64,000 bases of DNA from Pristionchus mayeri (GCA_036245805.1 BTRK01000004.1:3224001-3288000); one strand, 5' to 3'; counted from the stretch's first letter, positions 51,558-63,679 are shown. Program-made: numbers and translations. The notes: generated by a model not told the origin, from the sequence alone.

Positions 51558-53488
51558 TTGCGTTTAATAAAGCAGATAAGGATTGAAATCTAGCGAGAAA
51601 CCAGAAACTATTAAAACTGAAACGACATGTAAAGCCGATAACAACGGTCATTGATCTCTCGGCAATCTAGCGATCGTTAACTTAATTGCTTGGCTCGATG
51701 TAGACGCAAGAAGTCATAACGCACGTTCCATTCTGAAATACATCAAATTAAGACTGCGCCCATAGTTGCCGACGCCAGCGGCGACGCCCATGACCCCTGG
51801 TTCCATCTGCTTGCTTCCCTCGATTTGAGGGGAGCAGTGCGGAAGGGGTCATGCTCAAATATTGATCGGTGGGTTAATGGAAGGCCAAGACTAGGTACCG
51901 TACTCAATTGATAGTACAGTACTTCCTGATACCGTATATCGCTACCGTAACCCTCGATTTGGGCTGCCTCTTACTAGTTGTTAATTTCCGACTCCAATTA
52001 GCGAACTTCGTTCGTCGATCGATCTTTGAACGACTTGCCAGCAGATACTCTTCGCAATATCAATTACGCCCTTCATATTCTTTGACATAGATGTGAGAGT
52101 AGTTGAGAGAAAACCTCGCATCCCGCTTTGCGAGACTATTGGCGTCTCCAATCATGATGTTGATGTTATTCACATCGTTTTTGATTAACAAGATTTATCG
52201 TGAAAGGACAAGTGAGTAGGTGTAAAATGATGATCACCAGCACCCGATCAAACGAATCAATTAAATCTGCACCAAATTTAAATCCGTTCATATTAATATT
52301 TTTGACATATCCAGCGTCTGCGGTTCAGCTCTACCCTATGGTTTGAATGTGCATGTACACCAGAAACATATGCTAGGAGGCCAGGCGATGGGAATGTTTG
52401 AGAAGTATCCTTCATGGAAATTTTGTGAATCAACGAAATGCGACAAAACATGTTACAACCTAATACAAAAATCTAGGATGGAATTAGTTGATCATAGCTC
52501 ACCACACAAAATATGTTACTGAGAAAGAAAAAAAACCTGTACTTCCTTTCGACACAATCATACTATGAATGACAATGGATAACATTGATTTTCCAATACG
52601 AATTACACGATATAGCAGTGCCATCGTATGGCACGAGAGCTGATGATCTCGTGTGTAGGTTGCACCCTTCTTGGTATTAGCTTGAACTGCTTTTGCAAGG
52701 TGTCTTGCGCATCCATGTTTCACTGATACTCTTATCAAAAAGAGTGGAATGAGTGACTCCGAAAGCGTATGAAAGGGTGATATAAAATGATCAGATTAGA
52801 GCTGTTTTGATCATACTTAAGGGGTAGCATTACGATCAACAGTTATTTTCACGGTCGCATAATCACTGCTCAAATTTTCCTTTACTTATGACACGTTCCG
52901 TTCAGAGCAATCTGATGCTGACGGTCCTCCTGTTCACACTCCTCGCCGTAATATATTTGTGAGTTTCGAACAAAATTTAGTTGACATTGTATTTATTGTC
53001 ATTCTTGCAGATTTTACCGACGTTCCTCGACGTATTGGACACGGTGGGGAGTTACGGCTGTCCCACCCTCTTCCATCGTTCAGTAGATGCGATTCCGCAG
53101 AACTCATTGGTCATTTCAGTTCTTCGGTCACACGAAAGATGTTCTGCAGAAGAGCTATCCGCGAGCGCTCAAGTTCAGAGATTGGGGCAAGGTTTGCAAG
53201 CGTAAAATACAACTTCAGTTATACTCTGTCTAAATTATCCGATGAATTAACGACATTAATCATAGCAATTTGTTCTTATCCGAATAAAATGTTAACGACG
53301 ATTTTCGAAGAAGTTCAGTAAGACATACGGTATCAAGGAAGGATTGGATAATACACTCGTCACTTCGGACATCAGAATAGTTCACGAAGTATTCGTGAAG
53401 CAGTTCGACAATTTCCATTCGAGAAAAGTACATGTTTCGATCTACTATTCTTTACAATGATCAACTAATTCCATCCTAGATTTTTGTA

Positions 53489-53759
53489 TTAGGTTGTAAC
53501 ATGTTTTGTCGCATTTCGTTGATTCACAAAATTTCCATGAAGGATACTTCTCAAACATTCCCATCGCCTGGCCTCCTAGCATATGTTTCTGGTGTACATG
53601 CACATTCAAACCATAGGGTAGAGCTGAACCGCAGACGCTGGATATGTCAAAAATATTAATATGAACGGATTTAAATTTGGTGCAGATTTAATTGATTCGT
53701 TTGATCGGGTGCTAGTTCGCAGAGATGAATAATGAACCAAACTTCTACAGCATGGTTAT
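53489..53759. mobile_element. 5' piece of the mariner-like element
   Basis: Identical to the first 271 bp of the element at 56934-58198, inserted in intron 3 of the CYP gene. It breaks off at GCCCCGTCAATT into an inverted copy of CYP exon 4 (about 53760-53840). Confidence 0.85.
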
Positions 53760-54399
53760 ATGCCCCGTCAATTCTGGCTCCTCTCGCTTGAAAAAGATGA
53801 ACACTCGTGCCCTTCTCGAGATTTGGCCCGAGTACCACGTGCTTAATTATGTAAGTATCAGGTTGTAACATAAGTTTTGTCGCGACCAATCTCTTATGCA
53901 TTCTAACCTCAGAAATTCTTTGAATTAATTTAATCTCAATTTCGATATTAATTATCAGTGAGGGGCTTCGTACCCTTTCTTACGCGCTTTACTTCAGCCC
54001 TGTCAAGGCAGTTGAGGATACACATTAATCAGACAAAGTTGAACTGAGATCAGGATTACAAATCATTTTCACGCATCAGCTCTTCTTGAAAAGGAGAAAT
54101 TATGCCGATTTAGTGTGATTTGCGTAAAGTACCAAATAAGGGCATAATTTTGAACCACTCACGGATAATGACGAACGGAAATCGTTCTATAAATGTAGAC
54201 GAGTTTGTATAATGTGGATGGTAGGTGACGGTCGCGAAAACGTTCGCAAGCCGAATTTTCTTCTCAATATATATCGAGATCCAAATAGTAGTGGAATATA
54301 GTTCACCCAAAGTGGTCAATATACAGACAAAGCTTCAAAATATATATCAGATATGGTGCTATGTTGAGCGGAACAAAAGATATACTTCACTGAATGTAA

Positions 54400-54634
54400 A
54401 ATCATTATTGTAAATTAATTTTGATCCAAGATTATAATTAAATTTTAAAATATTATCAAGAAAGAAAAGTAAAAATGGATTTTTGAATGGCATTGTGATC
54501 TGTATGATGAAAATTAGGTTGATCCTTTGTTTTCGAATATCACTCTTCAGAAATAATATAAAGCAGAAGATCAATCATCGAGTACATCTAACGTACTTTC
54601 AATTGTCAAGAACGATGTGTCCAAAAGAGGATTG
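54400..54634. repeat. Copy of 35166-35400 in the P3 spacer
   Basis: Same orientation and apparently identical. It interrupts mariner DNA: the uninterrupted copy reads GAATGTAAGGTTAGCCGCTG at 57283-57302, whereas here GAATGTAA is followed by the 235 bp and then GCCGCTG. Confidence 0.9.
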
Positions 54635-55969
54635 GCCGCTGATTCGTAGCCAACTTGACCAACTCTTCCGAATCCGAAATTACAACAACAGTGACTAACA
54701 TAAGCGCGTTCCAATTACCACTCATGGAGGTCTAATTTATCATTGAACATTCGAGAGAAAGAACACTCTACTTGTGGGAAATTTGAATTTTCATTAATTC
54801 AATTCGCGCACAATTTTACCAAAAAAATCCAAGTTTAGGTGTTTCGAATTAAAGATTGTCATTCAAAAGCTATTTATTTCCAAAATTATCCCAAGTAGAT
54901 AATGGTAAAGGAAGGGTTGATGGTTCGAATGGACACAATAAATCAGATATTGAACATGTGTGTGAGGTAGGAATGTGAACGAAGTGCCAATTTCAGTAGT
55001 TTCATATACATGCCATCGTTCCGAATGGAGCCACTTATCTCAACAGAACCCAGTCTACCCCAAGCTTTGTCTGTATATTGACCACTTTGGGTGAACTATA
55101 TTCCACTACTATTTGGATCTCGATATATATTGAGAAGAAAATTCGGCTTGCGAACGTTTTCGCGACCGTCACCTACCATCCACATTATACAAACTCGTCT
55201 ACATTTATAGAACGATTTCCGTTCGTCATTATCCGTGAGTGGTTCAAAATTATGCCCTTATTTGGTACTTTACGCAAATCACACTAAATCGGCATAATTT
55301 CTCCTTTTCAAGAAGAGCTGATGCGTGAAAATGATTTGTAATCCTGATCTCAGTTCAACTTTGTCTGATTAATGTGTATCCTCAACTGCCTTGACAGGGC
55401 TGAAGTAAAGCGCGTAAGAAAGGGTACGAAGCCCCTCACTGATAATTAATATCGAAATTGAGATTAAATTAATTCAAAGAATTTCTGAGGTTAGAATGCA
55501 TAAGAGATTGGTCGCGACAAAACTTATGTTACAACCTGATACTTACATAATTAAGCACGTGGTACTCGGGCCAAATCTCGAGAAGGGCACGAGTGTTCAT
55601 CTTTTTCAAGCGAGAGGAGCCAGAATTGACGGGGCATATAACCATGCTGTAGAAGTTTGGTTCATTATTCATCTCTGCGAACTAGCACCCGATCAAACGA
55701 ATCAATTAAATCTGCACCAAATTTAAATCCGTTCATATTAATATTTTTGACATATCCAGCGTCTGCGGTTCAGCTCTACCCTATGGTTTGAATGTGCATG
55801 TACACCAGAAACATATGCTAGGAGGCCAGGCGATGGGAATGTTTGAGAAGTATCCTTCATGGAAATTTTGTGAATCAACGAAATGCGACAAAACATGTTA
55901 CAACCTAATACAAAAATCTAGGATGGAATTAGTTGATCATTGTAAAGAATAGTAGATCGAAACATGTAC

Positions 55970-56509
55970 TTTTCTCGAATGGAAATTGTCGAACTGCTTC
56001 ACGAATACTTCGTGAACTATTCTGATGTCCGAAGTGACGAGTGTATTATCCAATCCTTCCTTGATACCGTATGTCTTACTGAACTTCTTCGAAAATCGTC
56101 GTTAACATTTTATTCGGATAAGAACAAATTGCTATGATTAATGTCGTTAATTCATCGGATAATTTAGACAGAGTATAACTGAAGTTGTATTTTACGCTTG
56201 CAAACCTTGCCCCAATCTCTGAACTTGAGCGCTCGCGGATAGCTCTTCTGCAGAACATCTTTCGTGTGACCGAAGAACTGAAATGACCAATGAGTTCTGC
56301 GGAATCGCATCTACTGAACGATGGAAGAGGGTGGGACAGCCGTAACTCCCCACCGTGTCCAATACGTCGAGGAACGTCGGTAAAATCTGCAAGAATGACA
56401 ATAAATACAATGTCAACTAAATTTTGTTCGAAACTCACAAATATATTACGGCGAGGAGTGTGAACAGGAGGACCGTCAGCATCAGATTGCTCTGAACGGA
56501 ACGTGTCAT
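55970..56509 (-). pseudogene. Inverted copy of CYP13/25 exons 1-3
   Basis: Exact mirror of 52888-53427, including the in-frame TAG (56311-56313). It is followed on its own strand by a mariner fragment and no further CYP exons in order, so it cannot make a P450. Confidence 0.9.
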
Positions 56510-56933
56510 AAGTAAAGGAAAATTTGAGCAGTGATTATGCGACCGTGAAAATAACTGTTGATCGTAATGCTACCCCTTAAGTATGATCAAAACAGCTCTA
56601 ATCTGATCATTTTATATCACCCTTTCATACGCTTTCGGAGTCACTCATTCCACTCTTTTTGATAAGAGTATCAGTGAAACATGGATGCGCAAGACACCTT
56701 GCAAAAGCAGTTCAAGCTAATACCAAGAAGGGTGCAACCTACACACGAGATCATCAGCTCTCGTGCCATACGATGGCACTGCTATATCGTGTAATTCGTA
56801 TTGGAAAATCAATGTTATCCATTGTCATTCATAGTATGATTGTGTCGAAAGGAAGTACAGGTTTTTTTTCTTTCTCAGTAACATATTTTGTGTGGTGAGC
56901 TATGATCAACTAATTCCATCCTAGATTTTTGTA

Positions 56934-58198
56934 TTAGGTTGTAACATGTTTTGTCGCATTTCGTTGATTCACAAAATTTCCATGAAGGATACTTCTCAAA
57001 CATTCCCATCGCCTGGCCTCCTAGCATATGTTTCTGGTGTACATGCACATTCAAACCATAGGGTAGAGCTGAACCGCAGACGCTGGATATGTCAAAAATA
57101 TTAATATGAACGGATTTAAATTTGGTGCAGATTTAATTGATTCGTTTGATCGGGTGCTAGTTCGCAGAGATGAATAATGAACCAAACTTCTACAGCATGG
57201 TTATATGCCCCGTCAATGCTCTTTCAAAATATATATCAGATATGGTGCTATGTTGAGCGGAACAAAAGATATACTTCACTGAATGTAAGGTTAGCCGCTG
57301 ATTCGTAGCCAACTTGACCAACTCTTCCGAATCCGAAATTACAACAACAGTGACTAACATAAGCGCGTTCCAATTACCACTCATGGAGGTCTAATTTATC
57401 ATTGAACATTCGAGAGAAAGAACACTCTACTTGTGGGAAATTTGAATTTTCATTAATTCAATTCGCGCACAATTTTACCAAAAAAATCCAAGTTTAGGTG
57501 TTTCGAATTAAAGATTGTCATTCAAAAGCTATTTATTTCCAAAATTATCCCAAGTAGATAATGGTAAAGGAAGGGTTGATGGTTCGAATGGACACAATAA
57601 ATCAGATATTGAACATGTGTGTGAGGTAGGAATGTGAACGAAGTGCCAATTTCAGTAGTTTCATATACATGCCATCGTTCCGAATGGAGCCACTTATCTC
57701 AACAGAACCCAGTCTACCCCAAGCTTTGTCTGTATATTGACCACTTTGGGTGAACTATATTCCACTACTATTTGGATCTCGATATATATTGAGAAGAAAA
57801 TTCGGCTTGCGAACGTTTTCGCGACCGTCACCTACCATCCACATTATACAAACTCGTCTACATTTATAGAACGATTTCCGTTCGTCATTATCCGTGAGTG
57901 GTTCAAAATTATGCCCTTATTTGGTACTTTACGCAAATCACACTAAATCGGCATAATTTCTCCTTTTCAAGAAGAGCTGATGCGTGAAAATGATTTGTAA
58001 TCCTGATCTCAGTTCAACTTTGTCTGATTAATGTGTATCCTCAACTGCCTTGACAGGGCTGAAGTAAAGCGCGTAAGAAAGGGTACGAAGCCCCTCACTG
58101 ATAATTAATATCGAAATTGAGATTAAATTAATTCAAAGAATTTCTGAGGTTAGAATGCATAAGAGATTGGTCGCGACAAAACTTATGTTACAACCTGA
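56934..58198. mobile_element. Mariner-like element, full length, 1,265 bp
   Basis: Ends TTAGGTTGTAACATGTTTTG and CAAAACTTATGTTACAACCTGA, TA duplications at 56932-56933 and 58199-58200. Same family as 15346-16609, differing by scattered substitutions. Frames are short and no transposase catalytic motifs were read. It sits in what should be intron 3 of the CYP gene, 16 bp before exon 4. Confidence 0.8.
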
Positions 58199-60634
58199 TA
58201 CTTACATAATTAAGCACGTGGTACTCGGGCCAAATCTCGAGAAGGGCACGAGTGTTCATCTTTTTCAAGCGAGAGGAGCCAGATGGAAAAGGCTGTTGTA
58301 CGTTTGTTCAGAGAATTAGCATTCCGAACACATTTCGAGACAATCCAATGAAACAAGCCAACTTGACATTAACCAATATTTCTACAGATCACTTTCCGCG
58401 CCTTCATTTTCCGTCGGGAACCTGAAGAAAGTGAAACCAATCATCGAGGATTCTGCTCTGAACATGCTCAGAATAATGGAGGAGAGACACGGGAACGGGG
58501 CAACATTCAGCTTCCATCAGTTCGAATGATATTTTCGAATTGTTAATCACTGAAAAAAAAGCTTTTTTCTTACAGATTCTTCTGTGAGTATTCAATGGAC
58601 TCAATTTGCCGTCTCGTAATGGGCCAAGAGAGCACTCAAATCTTTCACAATCACCGAGTTGTTGTGGTTCAATCGGTTCGCTAATATTTTCAATATATTT
58701 TCACAATTCTAAAGGGAATGTTTATTCAGCTCTTTCTGCGTGATTTCGATTCGCTTATCGTGCATCTTCTCTTCGCCGTCCCTCCGCTCGTCCCTATACT
58801 CCGATGGGCAATGGAAACTGTGGGAATCATTTCTTTCAAGTTTTATCAGAAATTGTATGCAGCAATCAACCGAAATCATTGTCAATTCGTATTTCTGGCT
58901 GTACCTTTTCAGCTCGGCTCACAATTGTTCGTAGACGAAAAAATGCTAATGGAGGAAATGAGAGCTACGGTGAAGGAACGAATCAACAAAAGAGTACACT
59001 CTTCTTTCACACCCTTGAAAGATGTTCATTTTGGCACCCAGGGGAGACACCCTGATGAGATGATGGATTCTAAAGATTTCATCGATTTCTTCCTCGATTT
59101 TGCTGTGGAGAAGACAGGCGAGGAGCAAGTTGAGTTCAAGAACAAGCATGCACTGGTAAGACCCAAATATTTGATTCATTGATGTATATGATCTTTGTGC
59201 AGAATACGAATCTCTCGGTAGACGAAGTTGTCGCTCAGGCTGTCGTCTTTCTGCTCGCAGGTAAAAAAGGGCAAAAAAAACAAAAAAAATTGGCATGGGG
59301 CTCTTTTGCTTACATGCATTAATTTAAAATAAAATTTGGGTTCTACGCAGGTTTCGACACAACCTCCAATTCGCTCGCCTTCACGTCGTGGATGATCGCT
59401 AGTCATCCGGAGATTCAACGACCATGCCAGGAGGAAATCGATGAGATATGCAATCATGAAGTGAGCGGATTGGGAGAATACAGGCAATTATTGTTTCCTG
59501 ATCGTACCTAGACACGAGTCTACAGTAACTAGAAAAATACTTCCACGAATCTCGGTACTTGACATTTGCTTTCCTATCTTCTTCAAGAGTATCTCGTATG
59601 ATGAGCTCGGTCGACTGGAATACCTGGAGGCAGTGTGCAAGGAGACCCTGCGTTTCTACCCGCTCGGCACATTGTATCGTTCCTTTTCACTAACCATTTT
59701 TTTGATTTGCATTGATTATTTCAATTATGTTTTCAGTGCGAACTCACGACAGTGCATGACAGACACGGAAGTGTGTGGTATGTTCATTGAGAATGGAACG
59801 AATGTCCAAGTGAGATTCATCTTACACAATGTCATACTAGACGAAAGAAGTGTTCAATTTGAAATCTGCAGGCAATATTATTCGAATTTTCCCAGGGAAA
59901 CACCTACGGCTTGCACTTTGATGAATCCATCTGGGGAGAGGATGCGGATGAGTTCAAACCGGAACGGTCACTTTTCAGTACTCTCTTAGCGTCTTCAATA
60001 TGTAAGATACATTTCATCACATTAGGTGGCTGGATGCTGATCGTCGAGTTCCCGCACATGCTTACCTCGCTTTCGGCATCGGCCCACGCATCTGTATCGG
60101 AATGAAGTGCAAGCACCATAATTTCTTCAGCTATCTATCATTAGGAAGATACATTTTTCAAAAGTTTCGAGAGATTGACAGTTAAATGGCAACAATTTGA
60201 CAGGTTGGCAATGATGGAAGAGAAGATTGCTCTCGCGCACATCCTTCGCAAGTTCGACATCGTGAGGGATAGTGCGGTACGGCGGAATAATTGTGGTTCT
60301 AACTTCAGATACATTTCAGGAGGGAGAGCTGAGACTCCATGGAAGTCTGACGGTTACGCCAGTTGAGGTTCCAGTGAAGATTATGAAGAGAAAATAATAA
60401 CATATGTTTTGCTAATTTATGAGTTATCTATATCAATGCGATCTAATCCGATTCAATAAGCAAGAAAACTTTTACATTTCTCCATATCCCGGAAGAACTA
60501 CCGTTGAGCGTTGTAAAGTGGAGCAGGCACTCATTCTGCTCGTTTTCATCCATCCGAACGATAGTATCTTCGGAGAATCGATATATCACGCTCTAACTAT
60601 TTAGATATTCTGAAATTGTTATCTCACATTTAAC

Positions 60635-60948
60635 CTTTTCGCTTGGCGAAACATCTGTCATTTCTTCCGCTCCTTTCGCAATTTCGTGGAAAATCTTTAA
60701 AAATATAATTTTCACTATAATTTTGGAAGGATACCTGGCAAACGTTGCTTCTGAGTACTTTATTAAACGTGCATAATTCGTCAGCGCTAAAACCATTCAT
60801 GTGAAGAATACTGAAGCAATTTATTGATATGTTGCTTTCACCTAATAATAGAATCTTCACTCTCCTCTGGCTCTCCTTCTTCTCGTTCAATACATATTCA
60901 TCGATCCCCGAAGATATGACTGCTTGCGTTTTCATATCACGTGTTGCT
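60635..60948 (-). pseudogene. G-protein alpha subunit fragment with lost P-loop
   Basis: Exon 60735-60948: SSGIDEYVLNEKKESQRRVK, then ILLLGESNISINCFSILHMN, then GFSADELCTFNKVLRSNVCQ. Exon 60635-60694, in phase: IFHEIAKGAEEMTDVSPSEK. This matches the N-terminal part of G-alpha: Id..L..e....vKiLLLG, P-loop, ILHmNGFs..E, start of the helical domain. The P-loop GxGESGKST and following KQMR are replaced by GESNISINCFS, two or more residues short and without the catalytic Lys and Ser/Thr. The switch regions and GTPase core are absent; the next sequence downstream is the 3' end of the CYP on the other strand. A truncated dead gene is most likely. Confidence 0.65.
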
Positions 60949-60949
60949 C

Positions 60950-62319
60950 TGAAAATTAACCATTTGCGACGCAATCGATAACAATAGATTATTCATCATT
61001 CCGTATTCTAGCGTTGAACGGCATCTGCAATAGCTCGCACTGATACGACAGTCGTTTCGTTCACGTGCCGTATACCACATACGGAGGGGTCGGTTGCGGC
61101 AGATATTTCGTCTACTCAACAAATTACTTTGAAGCAAAAACTATATTTTATAGCTTACATTTGTGTTGTTGGAGATCGTGAGATGGTTCACGCTGCGTCG
61201 CTGTTGCAATCCCCATCGGAAAAATCTTTCACAGTTGTCCGGCTACAAGAGAGAGAAGGATAATCGACAAAACCTTTTCTCCTGAACCTTACTTTCTTTC
61301 TTCTAGTGAAAAGATGTGCGTAACCTTCTAAAATGATGATAATAGAAAGGATCTTAACAAGCCAGTTCAATTTTACCAAGCGATTAAAATCAATGACCAC
61401 CTTAAGAGAATAAACATTCACTAGACAATGCCCAACGCCTTTAGCACCTTGCTGGATAAAACTCTCCCGATTGCCCTTCTGATACTGCATATTCTCGAGG
61501 TCGGTCTCCTGTTTAATCTAACTGTAATCAATAAAATATCAGATTACAAAGAGAATTCAGAACGATTAATGTTCCACATTCGATATTCTTTTTCGTTATT
61601 TATTCGCATAGCTCTTCAGCATTATGATGATTCCGTATGTAAAAAAATATGTTTTATTTAGTGTGCAGTGATCTTCATAAAAGTCTTTCGAGAATTCTAA
61701 TTCTCATTTCTCAATCAGATGAACAGGTGTAATTCGCTCAAGTGACCTTTCATATCAGCTGCTTTTCTCTGCGCAAAATTACACAATACTTTGGCAAGCT
61801 GACTTGCAAGCGGGAGAGAAATAAGAAAATTATTGCGTATTATTTGCGTTGAACTAGTTTCAATATTCTCGTTAAGTTGCGTATGCGATTCACCGCTGCT
61901 GTCCGTCTCTCGGTATTAATAAAACACAGCATGTCTACTGACAGTTTCACCTGCCAATCTTTCGCTTACAATCAATAAATTGCATACGTTCGGCCAAATT
62001 GCAAATATCAATGTTTTTGTCTAACTTTTGCATTTAAGTTACTAATTTTTGAGTTAGGTACTTGAGTTATGTACATTTGAGTTGAGTTGAGTTCCCCGCG
62101 AATACTGATAAATTGTATCCTATTCTTGCATTTAAGTTGGAAATGGAGGTTTCTGTATTTCGATCCAACTTTCACATGGAATTCTATGAAGAGTACAACT
62201 GCAGGTATCATTGTTGATTGCACATTGATTTGCATTTATCAATATTGTTCTATAAAATAAGTGCAATGGGTACAAAATAAGTGCAAAATTGCACTTAAAA
62301 TAAGTGCAATTTTTAGTGC
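60950..62319. other. Stretch without supported gene
   Basis: A hydrophobic open stretch at 61428-61520 on plus (DKTLPIALLILHILEVGLLF) could be one exon of a receptor, but no partner exons were found. 62245-62320 has repeats of AATAAGTGCAA immediately before the srt start. Confidence 0.4.
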
Positions 62320-63679
62320 AATGGGCGACATCGACTGGTACTCGCGCGGAGTGTCTCGTCCTTATTTTGGCGTCTTCTGCATTCTCCTCGGATTGATATC
62401 GATTCCACCGTATCTCGCGTGCGCTGCCACGATATTTCCCACGCGCAGTCAATCATTCTATAAGGTAGGTCCCCTATCATTTGACATTTTCACAATGATG
62501 ATATCAGATAATGATCGTGCAGTCAGTTGCCGATATTATGGAGCTAATTCTTGTTACTTTCATTTTTGGAATTATGCTAATCAGAGTAAGTGCGATCTTA
62601 CTTATTTCGTAAGAGTAAATTGAAGGGAGAAGTATACTGCACTCATCCTCGTCTCCAAATGTGCTGCTCTATGGCCATCGAATGTTTGTTTGCACTTTTA
62701 ATGCAATTTTAATTAATTGATAAGAACAATACAATTTTGTTAGCTATAATTTATGGGGGAATTTCCAAATAATTCTCGACTTCAGTTTTCTTCTTCTGTT
62801 CGAGCATCGGCTGCCTTTTAGCTGCATTGAACAGATTCGGAGAAGTCTTATCTTTTCAATTTATCGGATGCATTTTCAAGGTGATCACATTTTTACATTT
62901 GCTTGAAAGATGGAATTTCAGGGATGGAGAACGTGGTTTGCAATGCTTCTCCTCATAATTCCTTGCCTTTTCCTCATATGCTTCACTCCTTTATTGCTCT
63001 TCAATTCCCAGTTTCATCTCATGTTCTTCGATCCCATCATTTACGCTGGCAGATTTAAAGTAAAATTAGCGATTGCCTGCAGCATAATATTAATTTTTAA
63101 TTTGTTTCCAGTACACTAATTTTCCGCACTTTGTATACATAATATTTCTACTTGGCACAGCATTGATATTCTACGTTTCCATGTTTGTCGGTCTGCATGT
63201 AGAATACCGACAGGTTTGGAATTCATAGTTTTATGAGCTATGTTTACTGTAATGATATTCCAACAAATTGCACGTATTCAGTCATCGAATACCTCTAACT
63301 CACTAAGAAGAGCCAAGAAACAGCTCGCGGCCCAGTCCGGAATCATCCTTCTCATACACCTGACAATGTGCATTTGTAAGATGATCAAATTTACCTTTTT
63401 TTAAACATGTTACGTTTTAGTTTACGAACTCTTGCAATTCGTATCGATCGAACCACTACTCTACCTCGTGCACATCATGTGGATGCTCATGCACGGTGAA
63501 CTAAATATTCATTAATATTTGACGAAACAATTATTCTAGGCAGTCCTTCAATTGTTTATCTCACATTGAATCAGACGATTCGAGGCAAAGCCATCGGGTT
63601 TTTTCATCGATTTAGGCACTCGCAAGCGTCTCCAATTATCACAATTTCCAGTTATTCTGTAAATAATGCTCCAAAATAA
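62320..63679 (+). CDS. srt-like chemoreceptor
   Basis: Nine in-phase exons give an apparently intact SRT-family 7TM receptor. 62320-62464: MGDIDWYSRGVSRPYFGVFC, then ILLGLISIPPYLACAATIF (TM1). 62508-62585: IMIVQSVADIMELILVTFIF (TM2). ~62627-62683: GEVYCTHPRLQMCCSMAIE. 62786-62880: FFFCSSIGCLLAALNRFGEV (TM3, the SRT LALNR block). 62922-63060: TWFAMLLLIIPCLFLICFTP (TM4). 63113-63213: FVYIIFLLGTALIFYVSMFV (TM5). 63282-63375: RRAKKQLAAQSGIILLIHLT (TM6). 63421-63495: FVSIEPLLYLVHIMWMLMHG (TM7). 63540-63679: SPSIVYLTLNQTIRGKAIGF ... stop. Expected in sensory cilia, coupling to G proteins. Confidence 0.8.

Larger units (their letters stand above)
35406..52238. repeat. Palindrome P2: 8.3 kb arms, 160 bp spacer
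   Basis: Arms 35406-43743 and 43904-52238 are reverse complements (i + j = 87647 inside, 87644 beyond the GA/CT repeat). The only differences noticed are (GA)36 versus (CT)35 and a run of four versus three G/C at 39277 / 48368. The spacer 43744-43903 is AT-rich and non-coding. Every gene in the left arm is present, mirrored, in the right arm. Confidence 0.97.
52239..57158. repeat. Palindrome P3 inside a CYP13/25-type gene
   Basis: Arms 52239-54335 and 55062-57158 are reverse complements (i + j = 109397), spacer 726 bp. The inner edge is the self-complementary AAGCTT. Within the left arm, 52239-52496 is itself an inverted copy of 53456-53713. Also, 53456-53759 recurs in direct orientation at 56901-57204; collapsing this 3,445 bp direct repeat restores a continuous gene with a mariner in intron 3. 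P3's left edge abuts P2's right edge with no base between. Confidence 0.95.
52888..60397 (+). pseudogene. CYP13/CYP25-type P450, interrupted by P3 and carrying a stop
   Basis: Exons 1-3 (52888-52958, 53011-53191, 53323-53427): MTRSVQSNLMLTVLLFTLLA anchor; YWTRWGVTAVPPSSIVQ then in-frame TAG (53084-53086, codon 49); SYPRALKFRDWGK; TYGIKEGLDNTLVTSDIRIV, FDNFHSRK. A 4.8 kb interruption follows. Exon 4 (58215-58297): GPNLEKGTSVHLFQARGARW. Then LSAPSFSVGNLKKVKPIIED; FFCEYSMDSICRLVMGQES; VPPLVPILRWAMETVGIISF; I-helix AGFDTTSNSLAF; CKETLRFYPLG (ExxR); ANSRQCMTDTEVCG; DEFKPER; heme loop FGIGPRICIGMK (~60070-60110); end VTPVEVPVKIMKRK-stop 60397. The AGFDTTSN and ANSR blocks place it with CYP13/25 (CYP3-like clan), not CYP4. 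Apart from the stop and the insertion the gene looks sound. Confidence 0.8.

Noticed and set aside
35993..52090. Apparent gene families from identical frames seen twice on opposite strands
   Set aside because: All are mirror images created by palindrome P2; they do not show independent paralogues.
55496..55726. 76-codon frame containing GPNLEKGTSVHLFQARGAR
   Set aside because: It is CYP exon 4 running into inverted mariner DNA at a rearrangement junction, not a new fusion protein.
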